Shown piece after piece: positions 34,008 through 42,691 of a DNA stretch of 50,454 bases. The position numbers and the translations under genes are program-made. The notes below the pieces were generated by a model. That model ran no database searches, was not told where the DNA came from, and worked only from the letters and a program-made list of their open reading frames with translations. How positions within the stretch are numbered: position 1 is the first letter of the stretch; the number at the start of each line of letters is the position of its first letter. The stretch spans positions 1-50,454 of the forward strand of contig JANBQC010000155.1 of assembly GCA_027576995.1 (NCBI GenBank), in the 5' to 3' direction. Source of the DNA: Dimargaris cristalligena (lineage: Eukaryota > Kickxellomycota > Dimargaritomycetes > Dimargaritales > Dimargaritaceae).

Positions 34008-36119
34008 TCAAGGGCCAAGTAGTGGTCGACGTTCATTAGGGGAATTGGTTGTTGACGGAGTGAATCGGTTGGGCCGTGGCGAAGGCGACATGGCCGACGA
34101 GTGTCGGTTATGCCCTAGGCCAGTGGGTGTGGTACCGTACCGACTATTGTTCTGGCGTTCCCGGCGTCTAGCACTAGCGATGGCATCGGTCTCTGCATTC
34201 AATTCTTCGTCTTCCTGACGGTGGTCCCGCCAGTGTTGGGAAGTACCCGCCCCGCCCCCACTCTGGGGACTCAGACAACCTCCGTTACCACTCGATGACG
34301 ACCCGTGGCTATTGGACCCCCGTCGGCCGTCCGTTAGGGCCAGCGTACCGTGGCAGGCTTTGACCAGGAATACCGCGAAGCCCAGGATATAGAGGCCCAA
34401 AAAGACCCACTGGGCGTGGAAAAACAGGTTACTAAAAATGGGGAACTGGAGGGACAGCTGGTCTAGGAAGGCGGAGAGTACGGTGGGCGTACATAGATTC
34501 GGCGGGGCCCGGGCGTCGCAGGGGACGATCAATTCGGGCTGGTTCGCGCAGTCCGCCAGGAGCGGGGGAGAGATGGACGTAGCCCCCATCATCAGTTGAG
34601 TAGTAGCCGCAGCAGAAAAGGGGGCGTCCGCCCCGGCGGTAGCATTGCAGTAGACTTGGCTGCCGTAGGTTAAGTAGTGGGGGGCGATATGGGTGGCCAA
34701 ATTAAAGTTAATGGCCAGCACCCCGAACATGGTGAGGATGCCCAAGAAGAGCAGCGCCTGCGGAGCGGTGGCCCGGGGCCGGATGGGGTAGAATTGCACC
34801 AGGCCTAACACCCCGATACCGCGGTAGATAATGGCCACGACGGTACAGAGGACCAAAAACCCGCTCAGGAGCAGCAGTCCCGCGGCATCAGCGGGGACCA
34901 TCAGGTGATGTCCCCCGCCCCGCTCGCCCAGCCAGTGGAGGACCAGGGCCACGGGATTCGCCAGGATGGCCGATTCGAAATAGTAGCCACAGTCGCTGCC
35001 GCAGACGGAATGCCGAATTTTGTCGAGGTTAGTCAAGGCAATGGACAGTACGACGGTCCAGCTCAGCGCAATCCCCGCACAGCCCAGTAGGACCTGCATC
35101 GGGCGGTAGAGCAACGTCGTCGCTAGAGAGGGGCACCACCCCTCGCCGTGACCCCCGCCGGCCCAGCCGCAATAGGGACTAGCGGGTCGGCAGGCCTCCA
35201 ACTGGTCCAGAAGTTGGGTTTCCTGGCGCCGCAGTTCTTCGGACAGTTTCCGGTCGCGGGAACTAATGGGCACCCGGACATTTTCGTAGCGTACGGTGAT
35301 GGTGCGTTGCATCTGACGGTTAATTTCCAGGTCCCGTTCGAGCCGGTGGAGATTATGGCGGAGGGCGGCCGACGGGGTGGGTTGCACGCGGGTGAGGCTG
35401 AGCGGCAGCAGGGACAGGCCGAGACTGGTGTAACCGAGGTACACGCCCATGCCCAGGGTCAGTAAGACCCCGGTGACGAATAGGAGGGCCCGTTGGAGGA
35501 CAGGGATAGACCACAGCTGCTGCCACCACCCTAGCTTGAACTCACCGTTGTTGTTAGCACCACCCTTACCGTCGCCGTCCTCGCCGGTGGACCGATTCTG
35601 GATCAGAAGACCCGTCCCGAACAATACCAGGGCGATGGTGACGATAAACCCGGTGTATTTCGCCGCATTGCCGATGCGACCGCCCAGACTCGTTTCCAGG
35701 TCATTTTCCTCGTAAAAGAAGTAGACGAGCGGAATCGCCACCAGGGCCAACACCACCACGGTACCCAAGAAGGACCCGTGGGCGACCCGCAGACCGCCCT
35801 GCCATTGGGCGAGGAAGTCCGGCGTAGCCCAGGGGTACTTGAGACCGGTGGTGGGGTCCAGTGTGGCGGACACCCAGAGGGCATCGACGGCGGGGAGGGC
35901 GGCCCAGGCCAAACCCACCCAGACGGCCCCGGTGGCTAACAACGAGGATGCGAGGTCGGTTTCTTCGGGGTCGCGGAGCCAGTAAATGAGGCCGACACTG
36001 ACGAGTAAAAGGATACCGCAGAGGGCGGCGTAGAGTAGAGCACTGGTGGTGAAGAGAGTCGTGGGACTGTCCGGTACCAGGAAATGGAAGGGAGCCGTCA
36101 GCCACGGGGAAAACGACAT
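34008..36119 (-). CDS. LMBR1-like membrane protein, probable lysosomal/vacuolar cobalamin transporter family (LMBD1)
   Basis: This uninterrupted frame encodes 703 residues from the chosen ATG (MSFSPWLTAP). Nine hydrophobic segments can be counted, the number typical of LMBD1. Family features include the third segment ending IPLVYFFYEENDLE, the stretch GYTSLGLSLLPLSL after segment five, and a charged helix (LERDLEINRQMQRTITVRYE) between segments five and six. Human LMBD1 helps export vitamin B12 from lysosomes (known); whether the fungal homologue handles cobalamin is unproven, as most fungi do not use B12. The hydrophilic C-terminus of about 115 residues ends NERRPLLGP, matching an acidic dileucine sorting signal (ExxxLL) for vacuole delivery. 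A longer frame starting at 36272 is open, but its added 51 residues come from a simple repeat and are unlikely to be translated. Confidence 0.85.
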   Translation of the reverse strand: MSFSPWLTAPFHFLVPDSPTTLFTTSALLYAALCGILLLVSVGLIYWLRDPEETDLASSLLATGAVWVGLAWAALPAVDALWVSATLDPTTGLKYPWATPDFLAQWQGGLRVAHGSFLGTVVVLALVAIPLVYFFYEENDLETSLGGRIGNAAKYTGFIVTIALVLFGTGLLIQNRSTGEDGDGKGGANNNGEFKLGWWQQLWSIPVLQRALLFVTGVLLTLGMGVYLGYTSLGLSLLPLSLTRVQPTPSAALRHNLHRLERDLEINRQMQRTITVRYENVRVPISSRDRKLSEELRRQETQLLDQLEACRPASPYCGWAGGGHGEGWCPSLATTLLYRPMQVLLGCAGIALSWTVVLSIALTNLDKIRHSVCGSDCGYYFESAILANPVALVLHWLGERGGGHHLMVPADAAGLLLLSGFLVLCTVVAIIYRGIGVLGLVQFYPIRPRATAPQALLFLGILTMFGVLAINFNLATHIAPHYLTYGSQVYCNATAGADAPFSAAATTQLMMGATSISPPLLADCANQPELIVPCDARAPPNLCTPTVLSAFLDQLSLQFPIFSNLFFHAQWVFLGLYILGFAVFLVKACHGTLALTDGRRGSNSHGSSSSGNGGCLSPQSGGGAGTSQHWRDHRQEDEELNAETDAIASARRRERQNNSRYGTTPTGLGHNRHSSAMSPSPRPNRFTPSTTNSPNERRPLLGP

Positions 36120-37846
36120 GGTGGTAAGAAGAGCGAATATATAGATATAGCTATCAATAAAGGAATACCGCTGATAGATTTTAAGGGAGCGGGAAGACAA
36201 GTATAGTGAGAGTGAGTAAGGAGTGGGAGTAGGAGTAGGAGTAGGAGTGAAACAATAGCAATGACAAGCCAAAAGGGGCTTTTAGGCAGCGTGGAAAACA
36301 GAACAGGTTAGCAAGCAGGAGAATCGCACAAGGCCGAAGTGCCGAAAAGAATGCAAGGGCGTATAAGCCAAGGTGGGCGGGTGTTGTGACGCTAGCGGAA
36401 AGTCTAGAGCTCTTTTTCTATCCTCAGTGTAGGAAAAGTGAAACACAGAGACACCGCCACTGGTAGAGCGGAGCAGGAATTGGAAGGGGAGGGGGGTTCA
36501 GGTGCAAGGGGAGGAAAGGAAATAGCGGGGCCTAGAAAAGGTTCGTTAAAGTAGGACGTTAGGAAAGCACTGACAGCAAAAAAGCAATATGGGGAAGCTG
36601 GGGGATACGTAGAATAAAGGTAAATTTGGTTGCAAGCGTTAGAAAGAGCGCAGTTCGTTATAATACACGGAAGAAATGAAAGAGAGAAGAAAATAGAATT
36701 GCGTTGGCAGGGCAAAGGAAGTATAGAGTAGCAGCAGGTCTTACGAAAGAGGGAGAGAAGGAAGTGCCGGGTTGCGAACGGCTTGGAGAAAGTGTGGTAG
36801 AATGTGGGCCACATGCAGCTGCCCACAGCATATTCCCTATTCTTAGTATACTATTTCCCTTCCCTATTTTGCCTTACTACAGAAGTGACGAGATACATTG
36901 GCATTACGTAGACATTACATTACTTATTACCCATCTATTAAACACCTGGAGGATCAAGCAAGGAACCAGCAACTGGTGGAATTGGCGCACTATCTTGGTC
37001 ACAATAGCCTACTTCATCTAATATTCTCCGACCTTCAACGTCTCTGCGCTATTACCTTTCCAAAATTACCCCGCAGGCGTCGTCTCGTCGTGACTCGCAT
37101 GGGCTCGACTGGACCCTTTAAATGATTCACACCCCTAGTCGATCCACTCCCTACTCCCGTAGCAGCTTATGCTTATTATAGGCAGCATCAGGGAGGGTAT
37201 CGCTCCTCCACTCTATTGACTGGCCTTTTGTGAACGCGGCCGATCCATGCAACTCCAGGATCAAACAAACCTTGGATAAACTGCTCCCAACTTTGACACT
37301 TCCATTTTGGGCTCTTTCGTACGATCTATTCCGTCCGTGAGTGGATGTTTCAAGGCCTTGCCATACACAAAACCCCAACCACCTATATATATATATATAT
37401 GATACCACCCAACCATCTACTCTAATAAAAGACACCAGGAAAAGGTCAAATCTTGATCATTCAACCGGTGCATCGTAAAAGGGGAATCTAATCCATTGGC
37501 GGTAAAAATAGGGGGGGAGGTAGCTTACCTATCTGTGTACCGATATAAATACACGGCCATAGTCGCATTCTCTATCAACACATCGAGCCACGAAGAGAGA
37601 ATAGTCCTCCATAATAACGAATGCAATTGAAATATTTATAATGGCAATCTACCACACCCCATCCTATTGCTCTAGGGGATGCAATATCAGAGAAATGGGC
37701 GTAAAAAAAGAGTTGTGGGCAAAGATGCCCCAAATAAACACAGAAGATAAAGCCAGTCAAATCTGTCTGGAAGTCGCATTAAATAGTTAATATATATTTA
37801 TAAAAGAAAAGGGGTGGAGAGACCAGTGTTAGCAAGATCCAGCCAT
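36120..37846. other. Intergenic upstream of LMBD1-like gene, downstream of CAT2
   Basis: No recognised gene. A plus-strand frame ending at 37125 contains a helical, charged segment (KHLEDQARNQQLVELAHYLG) and a basic end, but it has no ATG near its start, so it would need an upstream exon I cannot identify. A (TA)n run lies at 37384-37400. The right part holds the AT-rich 3' flank of CAT2. Confidence 0.45.
36222..36247 (+). repeat. GGAGTA hexanucleotide repeat
   Basis: About four imperfect units lie just upstream of the LMBD1-like gene. On the minus strand they read as a Pro-Thr repeat in the rejected N-terminal extension. Confidence 0.85.
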
Positions 37847-39853
37847 TCAAAGCTGCGCTTTAGCACCACTTTGGAACAATCCCCGCATTTCCTCGGCCGC
37901 CTCTTCAAGACAGCCGCACAACTTAGTAGCCGCACCCTGACCCAGACCATCCGTGGGACAGGTAATATTAAAATGCAGCGAATCGTCCTTGATCATATAG
38001 GCCAGGCCAAACCCATCGGGAACGACTTCACCGTACCCCCAGCTGTCAAAGTGCTTGCTGCTAAGCTGGGAAGTCGACAGGTTCCAGTGGCACGATTTAG
38101 CGAACACCGGGTCTTGGAATAGGGCCGGCCGTTCTTCGCCGGGCTTGAGGCACATGCGGAGTCCGAACAGGTGGCGGTCCACGCCGCGACCCTCGGCGGC
38201 TTCCTTCATGTAGGCCGAGTGGGCGCTGATGGCCGCCCGGGCCAGCTCCAGTCGCTGGGCCGCCGGAGTCGACGAAGAGGCCATGGCGTGGACCCAGGCC
38301 ACCGATTCATTCGATACACTGCGGCACACTTCGGTACGGCCCTGGGCGAATTTGCGGGTTTGAACGGATTCGTAGGTGGCATTGCAAACGCCGTACATTT
38401 TATAGTAGGCCAACTGCATCAGCATCTGGACGTAGGAATCGGGACTGGCCCGGAATGCCTTGATCAGGTTCTTGCCATAACCCTGGTAGGCCAGCACCCG
38501 AAGCTGGTGATTATCAATCATTCGATCAAAATCACGGCCGGCCTGGTCAATGGCCTGGCGAACAGTAGCGTCAAAGTGGAAATCCAACCGGTTGGGCTGG
38601 GCCAGCGAAGTACCAGCAGTGGACACCGATGGGGAAGAGGTGGCTTGCTGGTAGTTTTGCGGAGCATGGTCCAAAATGTAATTACACAGACGGCTGGTGG
38701 CAGTACCGTCCATACCGGCGTGCTCACCCAGGAACCCAGCCTTGCCATTATCGTTCACAATAAACTGGAGCGACTTATCGTAAAAACGGTTGCGGCCATC
38801 ACCATGCCAGCAGGTGCGGCTATGGGCATCGCGGGTGGAGGGAGTGGTGTCGTCTAGGCAGATCAGATAGGCCGAACCTTCGAGCTGTTCCAGTAGAGTA
38901 ACGTTACGGACGTCCGCGGCCAGGAGACTGGCACGGTGAGTAGCCCAACTGTCCCGGTTCTGGGAGGTTAGCACGCCCAGGGCGGGTGTGGTCCCTGCCG
39001 AAGGGGTCGGTTTGCTTTGGTCAATGATACGCTGGAACTGCGTTTCCCATTCGGCCAGAGTCAAAGGGCGGCGGGATCCATCGGCGTTGGTATGGAGAGT
39101 GGGGATAGTGTAGAATTGATTGCGACGCACCACGGCGATATGTTCATTGTGACTGGGCGAATAATTCCGCAGGTAATCGACATTGGGGGCGGGAATGCGG
39201 CAGGTGTTGAACATATTCTTGTAGGAAGCCATACACAGCGGTTGCTTGCGGATCGCCTCGGGGCTTAGGGTCTCATTAACCACTTGCTCACGGAACATCT
39301 GGGCGGCGAAAGCGATATCGGCCGCCCGCTGGGCCGGGCGAGAACGAGCAACGTCGTCCACAAAGGCGTAAAAATAACTGACGAAAATCACCACGGGGTC
39401 GCGTACCCGCAGATAGGCAATATCATTCCACCAATCGGCCAGCCAGTTGGTCACGCCTGGTTGCTGGGCGCGGGCCAACAAACGCTTCTGTAACACCTGG
39501 CCTTCGGGGCTGGCGATGAATTGCTCGACCACCTGCCGACTTTTAGCAAACTCGGGCTGGCTGAGGAATGGCTGAATAGTCTGGATGTATTTACGGCCCG
39601 TTTCGTCCAGGCTAGGGACGGGCAGGTGGGGCAGTTCACCTTGGTGTTGGTAGAGGGGGCGAGGTGACTTGTCCCCCGCCGACTGGGGATTGGCGGTGGT
39701 GGAGGCCGAGGGAGTAGCGGGCTGGGTCATGGCGGAGTAGAGACGAAGGTTTGCCAACCGCGGGAACGTAGGTGGGGCAGGGAAAGTGGGGCGGCGAGGA
39801 GCGCAACGGGCCTGGAGCGAAAAGCGGGTAGTTGGGGTGCGCAACAAAGACAT
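37847..39853 (-). CDS. CAT2: Carnitine O-acetyltransferase, mitochondrial/peroxisomal
   Basis: This uninterrupted 668-codon frame has the same length as yeast Cat2. The enzyme moves acetyl groups between CoA and carnitine, linking peroxisomal acetyl-CoA to mitochondria (known). Family blocks include LPVPSLDETGRKYIQ near the start, WWNDIAYLRVRDP, and the active-site region FLGEHAGMDGTATSRLCNYI with catalytic H378. The carnitine-binding WNLSTSQLSSKHFDSWGYGEV lies near the C-terminus. Residues 1-41 are Arg/Pro/Ser-rich without acidic residues, fitting a mitochondrial presequence. A second in-frame ATG at codon 42 (39730) has a good context, and the protein ends AQL, a variant of the peroxisomal PTS1 tripeptide. 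Together these suggest two forms from one gene, as in yeast CAT2; that is inference. Confidence 0.96.
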   Translation of the reverse strand: MSLLRTPTTRFSLQARCAPRRPTFPAPPTFPRLANLRLYSAMTQPATPSASTTANPQSAGDKSPRPLYQHQGELPHLPVPSLDETGRKYIQTIQPFLSQPEFAKSRQVVEQFIASPEGQVLQKRLLARAQQPGVTNWLADWWNDIAYLRVRDPVVIFVSYFYAFVDDVARSRPAQRAADIAFAAQMFREQVVNETLSPEAIRKQPLCMASYKNMFNTCRIPAPNVDYLRNYSPSHNEHIAVVRRNQFYTIPTLHTNADGSRRPLTLAEWETQFQRIIDQSKPTPSAGTTPALGVLTSQNRDSWATHRASLLAADVRNVTLLEQLEGSAYLICLDDTTPSTRDAHSRTCWHGDGRNRFYDKSLQFIVNDNGKAGFLGEHAGMDGTATSRLCNYILDHAPQNYQQATSSPSVSTAGTSLAQPNRLDFHFDATVRQAIDQAGRDFDRMIDNHQLRVLAYQGYGKNLIKAFRASPDSYVQMLMQLAYYKMYGVCNATYESVQTRKFAQGRTEVCRSVSNESVAWVHAMASSSTPAAQRLELARAAISAHSAYMKEAAEGRGVDRHLFGLRMCLKPGEERPALFQDPVFAKSCHWNLSTSQLSSKHFDSWGYGEVVPDGFGLAYMIKDDSLHFNITCPTDGLGQGAATKLCGCLEEAAEEMRGLFQSGAKAQL

Positions 39854-41080
39854 GGCAGGCTATTTAGTTGTAGGTTGGGGGGAGGGAGGCGAGAAGTCCG
39901 TGGCCCGGAAATAGGAAATAGAAATCAAGGTTATTAGTAAGCCGAGTTGCAAATGGTGGACTGAGCGGGTAATTGCCGGATACTAGGGTAAGGGCAGGGT
40001 TAATACGCCGGGCAATGAAGCAACAGGTAGGAATGAGCAACAGTCGATTGACCCTTGTCAATGAGGAGACTGGGTGGGTGGTGGTGTAACTGTCAAGAAA
40101 CTGGGCCAAGGGCGCAGGCAGCGAAAACGATGTTATTCGAAAGAGAGCAGGAAACTCGGGGAGGCTGGGGTTTTAGAGGGTAAACGAGCAAACCACTTGG
40201 AGCATGGGCCATATAATATATCTCTACGCCTAATGATATAAGGGTCGCCAACTCGAAGCAATGAAATGCCATAACAATATTTTTCGTATTGGGAAAATGC
40301 CAGTGTGCACAGCACCACCAGCTCGGGGCAGAATGATTGGCCTCCTTCCTCTATCCACAGCTCCGTGACGCCAATTCCCAATTCCCAAGTCCTAGAGTCT
40401 CGGGAGTGTATGCCGGGGTGTAGTAAATGGAAGAAGACACGGGAAGGATATTTCGATATGTAAGTGGGGCGCCAGATGACCAAACAGATGCACAAGACCC
40501 ACCGCACACCCATACTCCTCATTGATTTTGCAAGGATACCAAACCAGCCGCATGTGTCAACCCGGGAAATGAGGAGCCGAAACTTGAGTTTTAACCTGCA
40601 ACCCCTTCATGCACAGGCTAGTCCCTCAAACCAAACAGCTGGGGAATATATAAATAAATGGTCGCCGTCAAAAGCCAGGCCCGGGTGATGGAATGGGGGT
40701 AATATTATTAGTGGTAATAAATCATACTTACCCTAAGCGGCACGAATACTTTAGAGAGTTATGGCGAGGGTAGAGCCGAAGACGAGGAATGAACAAGGGA
40801 AGGGAGCTGTGGCCAGAAGGAGTACAGTATATAATAAATGGATAACACAAAGTGAATGATGGTATAGAGAACGGGTATAACTACTAGAGACACAAACGAG
40901 AGTGTGAGGAGGGGGGAGAAGGAGGATTAAATAGCATCATGGTTGGTGGTTCTTCTTGAAGGGAGAGGAGTGGATTGACACGAGCAGCCAAAGAGCACGA
41001 ACCCTGCCCGGGTCTGGTTGTATGCTATATGCTACGGAAGAGTAGAATAGAGTGGTGTACTTTATCTTTGGCTGCTCACC

Positions 41081-41083
<3 letters not shown>

Positions 41084-41116
<33 letters not shown>
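41084..41116 (+). repeat. (TC)n microsatellite
   Basis: About 33 bases of uninterrupted TC/CT dinucleotides lie in noncoding DNA upstream of CAT2. Such tracts often occur in promoters, but no specific role is shown. Confidence 0.95.
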
Positions 41117-41120
<4 letters not shown>

Positions 41121-41880
41121 GATTCGGCTGGGGCCCCCGTCGTTAGGCAGCGGCCTGGCTTTTCCTTTCCCCGTCTTGTTCCCTCCGTTCCCGGCGAACA
41201 TAAGAGACGCCGACTCTCTCGGTAGATTAATGCTTTGGGCCCATTAGCTTATCATCATCCCACGAAGCTCAGCAGGTCCACTCTATCTATTGGAGCGATA
41301 GATAAACACCACTTAATGCCTTTACACCCACCTACCTGCCCTATGGAATCGGACGCGTGACAAACCCCATTTTACCTAGGAATATATATAATACGAACTA
41401 GGATTCTGATTGGCATGTGAAGTCCCTGGCTGGCCGGCGTCACATGTCGGGCAAATAGAGGAGGTAGTATAAGGTAATTTGCTCAGGCCTACTGCACATA
41501 TAGAAATTATCCACATCACCAATAAATAGCCGGTGGGTGTGGGGGCCCTTATTTGTCGCTTTTGGGCAGTCTCATTTTATTAGGAGAGAGGTACGCGTAA
41601 CGTCCTGACCTGACCAAGTCCCATGGTCCCACCCTAATTATATAAGAGGCACATTGGTAAAAATGATTCCACATTTCCGAAGACCCAAGGAACATGGGCG
41701 AAGCGGATGGCGGCAATACCTGCCAAGCAGTCATTGGACCCGCCGCCGGTTTCGGACTCCCAAACCTCCCTGAATACCGGTGGTTTCACACTGTGCCCTA
41801 CTCACCCTGACCATATTCGGAAGACCAGCCAAGCGATTGGAAGGTAATATATATGATCGTATAATAGGAAATATAGATGT

Positions 41881-42069
41881 GGAGGGAGTAGTGGTGGAAA
41901 TATAGATATGGGTGAAGTTCAGCTTGGTTGTATAAGGTTTTAACTGATATGTGCATGGGAGAATCGGTGGGATGTTTATTTTCAACCAGTAGTATTTGCC
42001 TCATCAAATGGATTTTTCATTATACAGCCTTGTTGAACTACTCCCATATGGAGGGAGTAGTGGTGGAAA
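41881..42069 (+). repeat. 20-bp direct repeat, two copies 169 bp apart
   Basis: The sequence GGAGGGAGTAGTGGTGGAAA occurs at 41881-41900 and again at 42050-42069. Both copies are in the CAT2/UCH intergenic region. The meaning is unknown; it could be a binding site or a duplication scar. Confidence 0.8.
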
Positions 42070-42303
42070 AATCACAGCATAAAATCTGGTCAAGCCCATC
42101 CACGATAAATAGGGCCGGTACCATTTTCTATATAGGGTGTGGTCCAATTAAGCCCGTGTTCTATGAAAATCGACCGGTGGTTGCTACTACCACCACACGT
42201 GCACACCCACCTATCGAAATTCAGGCAGTGCTGCGTCGTGAAAGCAATAGTTTAAGTTCCCTATTGTTTTCCATGGGAAATTCTGGGCAGAAATGGCCCT
42301 AAG

Positions 42304-42326
42304 CCCCCGCAAGCTAAAGGCGGGGG
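42304..42326 (+). repeat. GC-rich stem-loop
   Basis: CCCCCGC pairs with GCGGGGG across a nine-base loop. It stands out in AT-rich surroundings about 370 bp before the UCH start codon. Confidence 0.6.
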
Positions 42327-42616
42327 ATCAACCCTACCACTCCCGGCCTATCACACTGCATCGCTTCCCTTGCTATTATCCTCCCCCCTTTCTCCCTTAG
42401 ATGGCTTGAATATCCCCCTCCCCTTTTATACAGTGTATGTGTATTAATTGGCCCCGAACTTTCTAGTACTAACGAATTCTAGTTCAGCCTAATGCAACTG
42501 CAGTCAGCACCATTGGTTCCAATTCTCTCTTAGTATACTGTCTGTTGTATTGCTTACTACTGGTCCTTTCCTTTGTTATCGGCTTCCTACATCCGCTACT
42601 TTATTCCATCCGGCTT

Positions 42617-42626
42617 TTATATAAAA
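42617..42626 (+). promoter_or_regulatory. Possible TATA box of the UCH gene
   Basis: TTTATATAAA lies about 66 bp before the ATG at 42692. The position allows a short leader. It is plausible but unproven. Confidence 0.35.
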
Positions 42627-42691
42627 TACTAGTTGTTTTTTTTGTATTACCACAGCCCCTCTCCTCACCCACCCCATTGTTCAACTCCGCT

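Larger units (their letters stand above)
39854..42691. other. Long divergent intergenic region between CAT2 and UCH gene
   Basis: Promoters of both genes must lie here. Besides the repeats listed separately (41084-41116, 41881-42069, 42304-42326) and the TATA candidate at 42617, I see no coding frame of recognisable family; frames of up to about 130 codons near 40.1-40.5 and 41.9-42.3 kb look like chance. Confidence 0.5.

Noticed and set aside
36120..36272. 51-residue N-terminal extension of the LMBD1-like protein
   Set aside because: It encodes a Pro-Thr repeat from a GGAGTA simple repeat and AT-rich sequence, and the family starts just before the first membrane segment.
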